Shown: positions 53,680 to 62,662, counted from the first letter of the stretch. The stretch is DNA of 64,000 nucleotides from CAVVEQ01 sp963802095 (GCA_963802095.1 CAWDHI010000005.1:228457-292456), one strand, 5' to 3'. A program made the numbers and translations. The notes: generated from the sequence alone by a model not told the origin.

Positions 53680-54330
53680 ATGAAATCAAAACTCGGAAAC
53701 GATTCAAACTCAGAAATAACTTCCTCCGAGGCGGAAGAGGAACAGTTGGGGGAAAGGATCCGTTCGATTAGAACCCGTAAAGGTTACACCCAGAAACAAA
53801 TGGCTTATAAAAGTAAATTAAATATCAATACCCTGAGTATGGTGGAAAAAGGAAAAACCTCGCCTTCCATTGGCACCTTGCAACGCTTAGCCAGAGCACT
53901 CGATGTTCCTATCGCAGAATTTTTTGATTCGAGTGAATCATCGAATAAGATTGTCTTTACTCCCCAGCACTCACGCCCTGATGCAACATGTTGCCATGCC
54001 CTTATCCAGAACCTTGCAAAGGGGATCAAGAACAGTACGATTGAGCCTTTCATCATCACCATGCAGAAAGATGCTGGAAGCGGTGGACGATCGCTGATTC
54101 ATTCCGGGTTTGAGTTTGCATTTTGCTTAAGTGGGGAAATACTTTATCAAATTGAAGAAATCGAATACCTGATGAAACCAGGCGATAGCATCGTTTTTCC
54201 CGCGCAAATGCCCCATCGTTGGGAGAATACCTCCAAAAATGAGTCCCAGATGATCATCGTTTTTACACCACTATTTCAAAACCCCGATCAAGGGAAAACC
54301 CATTTTCAACTTGATGAAAGAGAGGAATAA
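53680..54330 (+). CDS. XRE-family regulator with C-terminal cupin domain
   Basis: A 216-residue regulator. The helix-turn-helix is IRSIRTRKGYTQKQMAYKSKLNINTLSMVEKGKTSPSIGTLQRLARAL, about residues 27-74. A cupin_2 domain follows (EFAFCLSGEILYQIEEIEYLMKPGDSIVFPAQMPHRWEN). ATG 53680 is chosen because GGAGGTGGAG precedes it; a frame extends upstream but without a ribosome site. Its stop overlaps the next gene's start (TAATG). It probably senses a small ligand through the cupin and controls the NifX-DUF364 genes. Confidence 0.87.
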   Translation: MKSKLGNDSNSEITSSEAEEEQLGERIRSIRTRKGYTQKQMAYKSKLNINTLSMVEKGKTSPSIGTLQRLARALDVPIAEFFDSSESSNKIVFTPQHSRPDATCCHALIQNLAKGIKNSTIEPFIITMQKDAGSGGRSLIHSGFEFAFCLSGEILYQIEEIEYLMKPGDSIVFPAQMPHRWENTSKNESQMIIVFTPLFQNPDQGKTHFQLDEREE

Positions 54331-54728
54331 TGAAAATTGCAACAATAACCGATGATGGTAAGACGATCAGCCAGCATTTTGGGCGTGCGCCATATTACAT
54401 GGTGCTTACGATTGAAGAAGGAAAAATCACCAACCACGAACAACGCGACAAATTAGGTCACAATCAATTTAGTTCACAACCACACGAAGAGCATAACCAT
54501 GGTGCAGGTCACGGCAATGACCCTGCCACACACAGTAAACATGCAAGTATGGCAGAAGCGATTGCTGATTGCGAAGCCCTATTGTGCGGGGGCATGGGTA
54601 TGGGGGCTTATGAAAGTATGCGTCAGCTAAATATTAAACCTTTCGTGACCGACATAAGCGATATTGATACAGCTGTGCAGGCATATATTGAAGGAGATTT
54701 GATTGATCACACAGAGATGCTTCACTAA
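54330..54728 (+). CDS. Dinitrogenase iron-molybdenum cofactor-type (NifX/NifB-like) protein
   Basis: A 132-residue protein. MKIATITDDGKTISQHFGRAPYYMVLTIEEGKI matches the NifX/NifY/NifB-C fold, and CEALLCGGMGMGAYESM is the conserved turn. An inserted His-rich loop (EEHNHGAGHGNDPATHSKH, about residues 51-69) suggests metal binding. No nitrogenase genes are visible, so it is more probably a metal-cofactor carrier or sensor outside nitrogen fixation. It is coupled to the regulator upstream and lies 6 bases before the DUF364-like gene. Confidence 0.85.
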   Translation: MKIATITDDGKTISQHFGRAPYYMVLTIEEGKITNHEQRDKLGHNQFSSQPHEEHNHGAGHGNDPATHSKHASMAEAIADCEALLCGGMGMGAYESMRQLNIKPFVTDISDIDTAVQAYIEGDLIDHTEMLH

Positions 54729-54734
54729 TTATTA

Positions 54735-55466
54735 ATGATGAATATTCTGGAAGATCTATTATCATCTCTCCCGAATGACAATATCCCAGTTCAAAAAGTG
54801 ATAATCGGTGTTCACTGGACACTGGTTAGCAGCAAATATTGTGGTCTGGGTTCAACAATGGTGCGACAAGAGCTACCAGGTCACTCACAGGTTAGAGATG
54901 TGGGGCACCTGCATGAAAAAAGCGCCCAGGAGCTGGCAAGCTGGGTTTTATCCGATAACCTCCTGGAGGCAAGTATTGGGATCGCAGCCTTGAACTCTCT
55001 TCTAGTATTCAATGAAGGCAAAGCCACACAGGAAAATGCAGCAGATATCATCACCCGGGAAAGCCAGGGGAAAAACCTGGCAATAATCGGTCATTTTCCA
55101 TTTATAGACCGATTAAAAACCACTACCAGAAATTGCTGGGTGATTGAAAAGAAGCCTATTGGGTATGATTTTCCCGAAGATGCTGCGAAGAAATATATTC
55201 CTCAATCTGATGTGATCGCCATTACCGGGACGGCATTTATCAACCACACCATCAAAGGACTGCTTTCATTATGCGCCCTTGGATCCATCGTGATGGTATT
55301 GGGTCCTTCAACGCCGTTATCTCCAGTATTGTTCAAGTATGGAATAACTTATTTATCAGGCGCCCGTATTATTGATAAAGATGCAGCAATTAATACGATA
55401 CAGCAAGGGGCAAGCTTCCCCCAAGTCAAAGGCGTTCGGTTATATACGCTGGCAAATCGAGAATAG
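54735..55466 (+). CDS. DUF364-like (putative heavy-metal chelation) Rossmann protein
   Basis: A 243-residue protein with an N-terminal DUF4213-like region (ILEDLLSSLPNDNIPVQKVIIGVHWTLVSSKYCGLGSTM) and a C-terminal Rossmann-like DUF364 domain (NLAIIGHFPFIDRL, DVIAITGTAFINHTIKGLLSLC, VMVLGPSTPLSPVLFKYGI). These families are found beside metal and molybdenum-cofactor genes. It follows the NifX-like gene by 6 bases in the same frame of transcription. Catalytic function is unknown. Confidence 0.78.
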   Translation: MMNILEDLLSSLPNDNIPVQKVIIGVHWTLVSSKYCGLGSTMVRQELPGHSQVRDVGHLHEKSAQELASWVLSDNLLEASIGIAALNSLLVFNEGKATQENAADIITRESQGKNLAIIGHFPFIDRLKTTTRNCWVIEKKPIGYDFPEDAAKKYIPQSDVIAITGTAFINHTIKGLLSLCALGSIVMVLGPSTPLSPVLFKYGITYLSGARIIDKDAAINTIQQGASFPQVKGVRLYTLANRE

Positions 55467-55541
55467 TTAGCATGTATTTAGGAGCTAGTAATTTTTAGAA
55501 AAATATTTTTAAAAAAAAGTATTATTAGGACAAGGGATCAT

Positions 55542-55982
55542 ATGAGACTTGAATACAACGAATTACAAAAAATCATTGAATCGCATGATCAGTTTATATC
55601 TGGTAAAAGAGATGGGAAAAAAGCGGAACTTGCTCACGCGGAACTTTATGGGGCGAATCTGGTTGGTGTGAATCTACAAGAAGCGAACCTCGAAAATGCG
55701 GATTTGAAGCGGTCACTTCTTTGTGATTCCAATCTTGAGGGTGCGAATCTGAAGGGAGTATTTTTTAAGCATGCGATTCTGGAAGGTGCTAATTTGAAAG
55801 ATGCTGACCTAACGGGAGCAAGTCTGAGAGGGGCGAATCTTGAAAAAACTGAGTTGCGGGGCGCTGTTTTCATAAATGCAGACCTTGAAGACGCATCACT
55901 TACAGGTGCTGTTTATGATGAAACCACAATTTGGCCAAAAGAATATGATCCCAAAATCACAGGAGCATTTTTTCAGCAATAA
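55542..55982 (+). CDS. Pentapeptide-repeat protein
   Basis: A 146-residue protein. From about residue 30 to 125 it is built of five-residue units A(N/D)LxX: AELYGANLVGVNLQEANLEN, ADLKR, SNLEGANLKG, and so on, about 18 to 20 units. These fold as a right-handed quadrilateral beta helix. The N-terminal 28 residues and C-terminal tail (YDETTIWPKEYDPKITGAFF) are typical caps. Function ranges from scaffold to DNA-gyrase protection and cannot be inferred. It precedes the peroxiredoxin gene by 93 bases. Confidence 0.9.
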   Translation: MRLEYNELQKIIESHDQFISGKRDGKKAELAHAELYGANLVGVNLQEANLENADLKRSLLCDSNLEGANLKGVFFKHAILEGANLKDADLTGASLRGANLEKTELRGAVFINADLEDASLTGAVYDETTIWPKEYDPKITGAFFQQ

Positions 55983-56004
55983 AGGAGGTTTTATCGAGAA
56001 AATT

Positions 56005-56103
56005 ATGGCGGAACGTAAGGAAAATGATTTTAGATGTTTGATTTCCACCCCGGATAATCTCAAGAAGGAGGTATTATGTCCGAAAAACCAGAAGGTTGTG
56101 TAA
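56005..56103 (+). CDS. Possible small ORF overlapping the peroxiredoxin start
   Basis: A 32-codon frame (MAERKENDFRCLISTPDNLK...) begins 22 bases past the pentapeptide gene and overlaps the peroxiredoxin start by 28 bases. A good AAGGAGG lies at about 55982-55988 but is 16 bases from the ATG, too far for optimal use. It may be a leader, a remnant or chance. Confidence 0.22.
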   Translation: MAERKENDFRCLISTPDNLKKEVLCPKNQKVV

Positions 56104-56783
56104 AACCATCACAAGGTCCAATAATAACTCCAACAGAACGCTCTGCTCCCATTCCAGGTATCGAAAAGGAGATTCAAATGATACAAGCCCGTGTTGGAAA
56201 GCCCGCGCCTGATTTTGAACTTAGCGCATTTTTCAAGGGTGGATTCAAAAATGTAAAATTGTCGGACTATAATGGCAAGTGGATTGTTATCTGCTTTTAT
56301 CCCGGTGATTTCACCTTTGTCTGACCGACTGAACTGACGGCAGTTGCCGTCAAATACAGCGAACTTCAGTCATTGGGGGTTGAGGTTTTTGCCATCAGTA
56401 CAGACAGTCGATTCTCGCATAAAATCTGGCAGGAAGAAGAATTATCGAAGATGGTCGAGGGCGGCGTACCCTTCCCGCTCCTTTCAGATGCTGGTGGCCG
56501 CGTCGGGAGCATCTATGGTGTATATGATGAAGAAGCAGGAGTGGATATTCGCGGACGTTTCCTGATTGATCCTGATTTTGTGATCCGTTCGATGGAAGTG
56601 ATGACCCCGGAAGTTGGTCGAAATGTGATGGAACTGATTCGGCAGGTAAAAGCTTTCCAACATGTCCGGGAAACTGGGGAGGTCACTCCTGCTGGATGGC
56701 AACCGGGGAAAGCAACCCTGAAACCGGGACCGGAACTGGCAGGAAAAGTATGGAAGGTTTGGAAACCCGAACAAGCATTCTGA
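56076..56783 (+). CDS. Selenocysteine-containing peroxiredoxin (in-frame TGA at residue 83)
   Basis: A 235-residue AhpC/PrxU-type peroxiredoxin read through one TGA (56322-56324). The thioredoxin-fold core reads KPAPDFELSAFFKGGF...WIVICFYPGDFTFV-U-PTELTAVAVKYSEL. The TGA replaces the peroxidatic Cys of the universal FxxxCPTE motif, and homology continues beyond it in the same frame (VFAISTDSRFSHKIWQ, GGVPFPLLSD, GRFLIDPD). The C-terminal resolving Cys (VCPA in typical AhpC) is replaced here by VTPA, so it would act as a one-selenol enzyme. RBS AAGGAGG precedes the ATG. A SECIS-like hairpin follows the TGA. It reduces peroxides in the cytosol. Confidence 0.85.
56335..56352 (+). promoter_or_regulatory. 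Putative bacterial SECIS element
   Basis: A perfect stem TGACGGCA / TGCCGTCA begins 11 bases after the in-frame TGA. The apex is GT (or AGTT if the last pair opens), and the apical G lies 19 bases past the TGA, within the distance range expected of bacterial SECIS hairpins bound by SelB. The stem is inside the coding region, as in all bacterial examples. Confidence 0.7.
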
Positions 56784-56811
56784 GAAAAATCAAAACTGGT
56801 GCGAAAACCAT

Positions 56812-56852
56812 AAGGGGCTACTCTTTATTATTTGGGTGGCCTCTTTATTTTT
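56812..56852 (+). terminator. Terminator after the selenoperoxiredoxin gene
   Basis: AAGGGGCTAC pairs with GTGGCCTCTT (two G-T wobbles) and is followed by TATTTTT. Confidence 0.6.
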
Positions 56853-56858
56853 AAAAAA

Positions 56859-57692
56859 TCAAAGAAAATATTGATTTATAGGTCGAATAAGCAAAAGCCA
56901 TAAGAATCCAACACTTCGCTTTCCAAGTATCCTATCATCGAAGATCAATTTCGCCGGGCTGCCTGCCATGCCCTGGCAGACGTGGAGGGGCAGCAGATGT
57001 TCCTCGCGGGGGTGGCAGTAGCGTGCGGAGGGGGCATTTTCCCATTCGACCAGGCGCTTACACCGCTTGGTTTCGTCTAGGGAGCCGGTGCAGGTCTCGA
57101 TAAGCCAATCCTGGAAGGAATCGTTGACTGGGTCCGGCGAAGCCTGGCTTTGCCAGGAAAACGCAGCCATATTGTGGAAGGAGAATCCCGACCCAATAAC
57201 AAGCACGTTTTCCGAGTGTAAATCCCGGAGAGCTTTTCCGAGTTTTATATGAGTCTCCGCATCCAGGCCGTGTATGAGGGAAAGCTGGATGCAGGGAATA
57301 TCTGCATGCGGATACATCAATTTCAAGGGAATGAATAACCCATGATCGAATCCTCGGTGAGAATCCAATCGTGATTGGAAACCTTCCTTCTCCAACGTGA
57401 AAGCAATCTTCTCGCAGAGTTCCGGGTTGCCGGGAGCAGGATAATCAATCTCATAAGCTTCGGCAGGAAAACCGTAATAATCGTAGAACATGGGTGGATT
57501 ATTCGCACCAAGCAGGGTTGGCTCCCGTTCCTCCCAATGGGCACTGATGACCAGGATCGCATCCGGCCGATGTAATTTCTCGGGTAGGGCGGTCATGAAG
57601 TCGATCATCGCCTTGTGACCCGGGTCACCCAGGATGGGCAGCGGACCACCGCCGTGGGAGAAGTAGACAATTTGAGCTTTATTTTTTTCCAT
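56859..57692 (-). CDS. LigB-type extradiol dioxygenase (DODA/YgiD family)
   Basis: A 277-residue protein of the class III extradiol dioxygenases: IVYFSHGGGPLPILGDPGH (first metal His), AILVISAHWEE (His), GFDHGLFIPLKLMYPHADIP (catalytic His and loop), and VIGSGFSFHNM. This is the pattern of 4,5-DOPA extradiol dioxygenase-like bacterial enzymes (YgiD). They open catecholic rings using a mononuclear Fe(II) or Zn site. It faces the selenoperoxiredoxin gene tail to tail. The natural substrate in anaerobes is unknown. Confidence 0.88.
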   Translation of the reverse strand: MEKNKAQIVYFSHGGGPLPILGDPGHKAMIDFMTALPEKLHRPDAILVISAHWEEREPTLLGANNPPMFYDYYGFPAEAYEIDYPAPGNPELCEKIAFTLEKEGFQSRLDSHRGFDHGLFIPLKLMYPHADIPCIQLSLIHGLDAETHIKLGKALRDLHSENVLVIGSGFSFHNMAAFSWQSQASPDPVNDSFQDWLIETCTGSLDETKRCKRLVEWENAPSARYCHPREEHLLPLHVCQGMAGSPAKLIFDDRILGKRSVGFLWLLLIRPINQYFL

Positions 57693-57760
57693 AATATTTA
57701 TTATTTATTCGGCGAGTTAGGATATAACGGGGCGGTAATATAATATTTACGAGTGCATTT

Positions 57761-58327
57761 TTACGATTTACCATTCCAGTTTACCCAAAGAGGTTTTGCG
57801 TTATCAGGAATGACCTCGAATGCAGAACCCAAATTAATTTTACGAACCTTGCAAATTATGGTGGCGAGAGTTATACCATGAGAGCATATGATGCAGCTTT
57901 TATCAAGGGTTTGAGATGCAATTTCATCTATCGCTTTGTAGACACGAGTGGCTACTTCAGCTAGAGTCTCTCCTCCTGGGGGACGGGAGTTGATTGGATC
58001 CTGATGCCTTTGCTTCCAGAGATTTGCGTAATTTGACTGGATCTCAATTACATTCTTTCCCTCCCATTCACCCAAATTGATTTCACGCAGTCTCGGATCG
58101 ATTCTTATTGGTAAATCAAGATACTTCGCGATTATTTCAGCGGTTTCAAAGGCTCGTTTCAAATCACTTGAATATATTGCTGAAAAGGTCAGGTTCTTCA
58201 GTTGCTGAGCTAGTATTTTTACTTCGATTCGTCCAGCATCATTCAAGTGTACATTGCTTTGCCCTTGATATTTTCCTTCTAAATTCCAATCAGTTATTCC
58301 ATGGCGAACTAGACATAGCTGTGTCAT
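57761..58327 (-). CDS. Histidine-phosphatase-family protein, candidate glucosyl-3-phosphoglycerate phosphatase
   Basis: A 188-residue phosphoglycerate-mutase-like phosphatase. The catalytic RHG motif is LCLVRHGITDWNLEGKYQGQSN (phospho-His 9), with the second His in SCIICSHGITLATII, about residue 150. Its gene overlaps the upstream GpgS gene by 4 bases (58324-58327), so it is translationally coupled. Mycobacterial glucosyl-3-phosphoglycerate phosphatase is of this family, so removal of the phosphate from the GpgS product is the likely role. Alternatives are cobalamin-pathway or general phosphatases. Confidence 0.75.
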   Translation of the reverse strand: MTQLCLVRHGITDWNLEGKYQGQSNVHLNDAGRIEVKILAQQLKNLTFSAIYSSDLKRAFETAEIIAKYLDLPIRIDPRLREINLGEWEGKNVIEIQSNYANLWKQRHQDPINSRPPGGETLAEVATRVYKAIDEIASQTLDKSCIICSHGITLATIICKVRKINLGSAFEVIPDNAKPLWVNWNGKS

Positions 58328-60102
58328 TTTTTATGTTTTCTTATATACTCGGGGATATCAATCATTGGTGGGCGTTCTAATTCTGCAATCTCCTCAACTT
58401 CCAGGAAATACCCTCCTCGATTCGATTGAATTAATTTCATGGACTTGTTTACGTCTTCTATGAACGCACGCTCAAAGCGCGCCTCAAGTTTCCGAAGAAT
58501 AGTTTGGATGATGGCAAACGACATTTTACTGAGAGCTACCAATTCCTGGTTTTTGTGGATTCGCTCTAGTAAATCAACCTGAGCCAATGTTCTTAATCCA
58601 AAATTCTCAAAAACATCAATTAAAAGTCCAGTTTCCACTCCATAACCGGAAAAGAAAATCGCTTTTTCTAAAGCTTCCCGACGGCCGGCATATTCACCGG
58701 ATAAAGGTTGAATAATCCCAGAAAGTTCTGGGAAGAAAAGATTGATTAATGGGCGAGCAGTGAGTTCAGTCACCCGACCCCCGCCACCAGCTTGAATTTT
58801 CTCTCCCACACGAAGCGGCCGACGATAATATCCTTTCACGAGCTGTAATTCTCTCTTAAGCAATAAGGGACCAATTATTCCATAAACGAATCTAGGATGA
58901 ATATTAATGATGTCTGTATCAATCCAAGCTATTATGTCGCCTTTAGTAACCAGTACGCTTTTCCATAATGCTTCGCCTTTACCTACTCGCGAACCTAATT
59001 CTGGGAGGAGATTCTGGTGAATATAAACCGGAATCCCCAAATCTTCAGCAATTTCGCGCGTCTTATCTGTAGAATTTGAATCCATTAATATTATTTCATC
59101 AAGAAGTGGAACATTATCCATTAAGGCATTTTTCACAGAGGTAATAATTTTCCCGACGGTACCTTCCTCATTTAGAGAAGGTAAAGCCAAACTTATCGTG
59201 CTGCCTTGTTTGGTTTTGAGTTCCATAAGGTAGGACAAATCCGAAAATTCATCAGCATGATATGTGTTCTGAGCAAACCACCTATCCACAAGAATAGAAA
59301 TTGCTTGAACACCAGCAGTCTCATCGAATTCCATCTCTCTCATCAAACGGTGAGTTTTTACAACCATAGTATTTGATGGAGATTCACGCAGCAATTTTTC
59401 AGCAACGCTACTTATGGGTAACGCACTTGGGCTTTTACTAGCGGTTGCACCGAGGATCACCAGATCATATTTTTTTGCTTCATCATAAAGAGTACGAGCA
59501 AAGTCATCAGTCTCCTGGGTTCGAAGGTTTATATCCGGCATTTGGCGGAGGATATGTCTTAATCCTTTAAAAGGTGCATCGTTTGTTGTGTTTGGAAAGG
59601 AAAGGTGGAGCACATCTAAAACATTTGGTTTTATTAAAAGTCCCATTTTTAAAGCCATCTCGGCATGTGGACCACCTCGAATCGCAATTAATGTCCGCCC
59701 GTGATCAAAATCCGCTTCGCCCCGAACGATTATCGAATCGCAATTCACCTGTGTTAACAATTCTTGCAAAGGAATTCCACAAATTTTTTCACCTTGCACC
59801 CAATCAATAATCAAATAATCTGGTTTTTCCCGCGCGATCATCTCTTTAAGGTCAGGCCAAGGTTTTTCCGAGACAATAACAGAGGATTTAAATTTAAAAG
59901 AGCCGCCATTCAATTCCTTTATTTTTTTCCTTATCTGACGGGCCGACTGTGCTCCGGCACTCACTGACTCCCCTTCTCCAATGGATATAATTCCAATGAG
60001 ATTGACTTCGTCCGCCAATATTCTGGCCAAAGAAATCGCCGCTGAGTAAGTGCAATTCATTCCTACTGGCACCATCGCCATTTTTATCAGGGGTTTGGTC
60101 AT
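58324..60102 (-). CDS. gpgS: Glucosyl-3-phosphoglycerate synthase fused to universal-stress-protein-like domains
   Basis: A 592-residue protein. Residues 1-270 look like two tandem USP-type domains (MVPVGMNCTYSAAISLARIL at the start; DLVILGATASKSPSALPISSVAEKLLRESPSNTMVVKT at the end of the second). Residues 295-590 are a GT81 glucosyltransferase: ISLALPSLNEEGTVGKII, EIILMDSNSTDKTREIA, GDIIAWIDTDIINIHPRFVYG (metal DxD), KGYYRRPLR and GGGRVTELTARPLINLFFPELSG. Normal GpgS is about 320 residues, so the N-terminal half is extra. It transfers glucose to 3-phosphoglycerate. Coupled genes on both sides are a phosphatase and a GT4 enzyme. Confidence 0.85.
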   Translation of the reverse strand: MTKPLIKMAMVPVGMNCTYSAAISLARILADEVNLIGIISIGEGESVSAGAQSARQIRKKIKELNGGSFKFKSSVIVSEKPWPDLKEMIAREKPDYLIIDWVQGEKICGIPLQELLTQVNCDSIIVRGEADFDHGRTLIAIRGGPHAEMALKMGLLIKPNVLDVLHLSFPNTTNDAPFKGLRHILRQMPDINLRTQETDDFARTLYDEAKKYDLVILGATASKSPSALPISSVAEKLLRESPSNTMVVKTHRLMREMEFDETAGVQAISILVDRWFAQNTYHADEFSDLSYLMELKTKQGSTISLALPSLNEEGTVGKIITSVKNALMDNVPLLDEIILMDSNSTDKTREIAEDLGIPVYIHQNLLPELGSRVGKGEALWKSVLVTKGDIIAWIDTDIINIHPRFVYGIIGPLLLKRELQLVKGYYRRPLRVGEKIQAGGGGRVTELTARPLINLFFPELSGIIQPLSGEYAGRREALEKAIFFSGYGVETGLLIDVFENFGLRTLAQVDLLERIHKNQELVALSKMSFAIIQTILRKLEARFERAFIEDVNKSMKLIQSNRGGYFLEVEEIAELERPPMIDIPEYIRKHKK

Positions 60103-61325
60103 TTTGACACCTCATCAATTAAGGGTTTAATATGATGAAAATAGATCCTATCCCATGAATATTCCATTTTCGCTCGTCTTGCCCACCGTGATGTCTTTTC
60201 CGTCTCAAGACGGTCTGCAACTAGAGATGAGATAAAAAATGGGTCAGCGTTCGGATCAAAATAGCTGACATCTTCGCCCCCTAATTCATGTAGAACAGGG
60301 ATGTTAGCGCAAAAAACCGGAATTTTGCTAAATGCAGCTTCAATCAAAGGAATCCCAAATCCTTCCTCATGGCTCGGAAAGAACAACCCATCCGAGAAAT
60401 GAAATAAATCCGCAATCACATTATCTGGAATAAAACCGGGGTTTAATTCAGCCAAAAAATGAACTGAATTTTCTAGAAATAAATCCTTTCTCAAATTTAA
60501 TAGTTTCTGTTTATATGTGCTATTTGCAGGATTATGTGGACCAACAGGTCCAGTCACAACTAATTGAACCTTAGGGAATAATTTACATAATTCAGCCATC
60601 ATGTATAAAGCCAATTCAATGTTCTTCCGAGGAGTGAGGCGAGCAGGCAATAACAGAAGAGGATCTGCTTCTTGTAATGATAATTTCTCAATAAAAGTAA
60701 TAGTTTGATCGTCTAATTTATAGAAGGTAAAAAAATCAACTCCATTCGGAATAACCGTAATAGAATCAGAAGGTATGTTTAGTAAAGTCGATAATTCTTG
60801 ACGTCGTTGTTCCGATATCGTCACTTGTCTGACACCGTCCCAGGGATTCTTTATCAACTCCCACGGATACCCTTCATGTAATTCCTCTTTATAACGTAAA
60901 GAAGCCCACGCAAGATCATGGTGCCAAAGGATTAATTTAGGAAAGTTATTTTGATTGTAAGCGCGATAAAGGGCCGCAGTTAGTGGAAGATTTTTATGTA
61001 ATGAACAAATATTATGAACAATCAAGATTTCAATATCAGTTAGAGAGGTATTAAGTTCCTTAAAAATCAAATCACAAAGCAAGTCAAATTCGGGTGTATA
61101 TTTTCCCCGGTCAAGCTGTCCCTTCACCCTCAATACTTCCGGGTGTTTTGAGTTGAGTAAAGGAAGGATATGAACCGGGATTCGGGTGTCAAATTGCTCC
61201 CCTCTGCCTGAGAAAATTGAGACATCATAGCCTGAATTTGCCATCAAGCGAGCATGATTCGCAATCACGCTTTCTACACCACCAACAATTGGCGGGGTTG
61301 AATAATGCATTAAAGCAATTTTCAT
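60099..61325 (-). CDS. GT4-family glycosyltransferase
   Basis: A 408-residue GT-B enzyme from MKIALMHYSTPPIVGGVESVIANHARLMANSGYDV (N-terminal glycine loop), with VIPNGVDFFTFY and ILLPARLTPRKNIELALYMM, and the donor-binding HEEGFGIPLIEAAFSKIPVFCANIP with the E-x7-E motif. The start is ATG 61325, which overlaps the previous gene by 4 bases; an upstream in-frame ATG at 61343 has no support. It is coupled to gpgS at the other end. A role in extending or making glucosylglycerate-type solutes or mannosylated products is an inference. Confidence 0.87.
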   Translation of the reverse strand: MKIALMHYSTPPIVGGVESVIANHARLMANSGYDVSIFSGRGEQFDTRIPVHILPLLNSKHPEVLRVKGQLDRGKYTPEFDLLCDLIFKELNTSLTDIEILIVHNICSLHKNLPLTAALYRAYNQNNFPKLILWHHDLAWASLRYKEELHEGYPWELIKNPWDGVRQVTISEQRRQELSTLLNIPSDSITVIPNGVDFFTFYKLDDQTITFIEKLSLQEADPLLLLPARLTPRKNIELALYMMAELCKLFPKVQLVVTGPVGPHNPANSTYKQKLLNLRKDLFLENSVHFLAELNPGFIPDNVIADLFHFSDGLFFPSHEEGFGIPLIEAAFSKIPVFCANIPVLHELGGEDVSYFDPNADPFFISSLVADRLETEKTSRWARRAKMEYSWDRIYFHHIKPLIDEVSK

Positions 61326-62662
61326 ACGGTCTCTCCAAAACAATCCGATAAAAGCAAAGAGAGGCGTCGTTCGAGCATTCTGAATGAAAAAAACCTCTTC
61401 GCCAATTCATAGTTTTGTTCGCATTGTTCTAGGGCAAGATCAGGATGGTTTAATAGAAACCGAACTTCATCCACAGTTTTATCATTAATAAATCCATTGA
61501 ATTCAACGACTTTAAAACCTTTTGGTTTAATATCTGCTTCAAAAATCGAGTAATTATTTACTACCAATGGACGTTTGTAATAAACTGCTTCCAGGAAAGC
61601 ATTCCCAAATCCCTCAAGGGCGGAAGGATATGTTACTAAATTAGCAAGAGGGTAAATATCTCCCAGGGAATATATTTTCCTTCCATCAGGAGTTTTCCCC
61701 CGTACAGGCATAACAATTTCTGATTCAAAATTTATTGTGACGTTTAAAAGCTTAGCAAAAGTACGAATGTGTTTTTCATATTCTGTTCCTTCATCGCCTG
61801 ACGCATGCGTAATCACGATTTCGGCTGGCAATTCCAGCCGACGAGTTAGTTCAATAGTATGCTCGATTCCTTTTCTTTGAATAATCCGCGTCGGTTGTAA
61901 TATCAAATATTGTTCAGGGGAAAGGCCAAGATCAAGTCTCGCTGAAACAGCATAGTCATCTGATATTTGCGGGGGTGAATCAAAATCCATCACGTTGGGA
62001 ATTATCATTGCTGCTGCACCGATCCTTGTTGCTAATTGATAGGCTTGAACAGAATTAATCACAACATGACGGATGGAGGGTAAGGTGGGTGGGAAGGCAG
62101 CCGCCAAATAATCCTTTACCGAATTATTTAGGAATCTCTGCCTTTCCCAATAAAAATCATGATGGTGTGCGATAACTGGAAATCCAGTTTCAGCGATAAA
62201 TTCCGTGATTGCCAATCCTAAAGGTAAATTGATCGGGATCGTAAGAGCATTTTCCACGATAAGAAGTTCAAGATTAAATTTGCGGGCGAATTCGAATAGA
62301 TTCTTCTTAAAGTAATCTTTTAATTCATAGATTCTGTCCGTCATCCGAGAGGGTCTAACAAATATCGAGAAAAAATCCTTCTGTAATCGACCGGTTTCCT
62401 GATATTGTTCATTTTCTGTTTTTATTTTCCCCCAGTTACCTGTGTAGACCTCCTGATTAATCGCATCGATCTCAGGGTGACGGTAAAATGCTTCAGGCAC
62501 GATAAAACTTCGCTCAAAGGGTCGATCAGATTCACCGCAAAAATAGAAACAATTGTGCCCCATACGCTCAAGAACCGTTGCCCATTTTGCCGATTCAAGC
62601 GAAACGCCATCTGTTCCTGCAAATCGGGTGGAAATAAAACCAATACGACGAGAAGGTGTCAT
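61322..62662 (-). CDS. GT4-family glycosyltransferase
   Basis: A 446-residue GT-B enzyme starting MTPSRRIGFISTRFAGTDGVSLESAKWATVLERMGH. The C-terminal half has ILQPTRIIQRKGIEHTIELTRRL and LVTYPSALEGFGNAFLEAVYYKRPLVVNNYSIFE, the GT4 E-x7-E donor site. It is the first gene of the minus-strand glycosyltransferase-gpgS-phosphatase unit, and its start faces the divergent GH13 gene 28 bases away. Possible mannosyl- or glucosylglycerate synthase-type activity; not established. Confidence 0.85.
   Translation of the reverse strand: MTPSRRIGFISTRFAGTDGVSLESAKWATVLERMGHNCFYFCGESDRPFERSFIVPEAFYRHPEIDAINQEVYTGNWGKIKTENEQYQETGRLQKDFFSIFVRPSRMTDRIYELKDYFKKNLFEFARKFNLELLIVENALTIPINLPLGLAITEFIAETGFPVIAHHHDFYWERQRFLNNSVKDYLAAAFPPTLPSIRHVVINSVQAYQLATRIGAAAMIIPNVMDFDSPPQISDDYAVSARLDLGLSPEQYLILQPTRIIQRKGIEHTIELTRRLELPAEIVITHASGDEGTEYEKHIRTFAKLLNVTINFESEIVMPVRGKTPDGRKIYSLGDIYPLANLVTYPSALEGFGNAFLEAVYYKRPLVVNNYSIFEADIKPKGFKVVEFNGFINDKTVDEVRFLLNHPDLALEQCEQNYELAKRFFSFRMLERRLSLLLSDCFGETV

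Noticed and set aside
56076..56783. Reading the peroxiredoxin as a pseudogene split by a stop codon
   Set aside because: The only defect is a TGA at the one position where Sec is known to replace Cys, the frame is otherwise intact on both sides, and a SECIS-like hairpin follows at the right distance. Other broken genes in this window are frameshifts, not substitutions.
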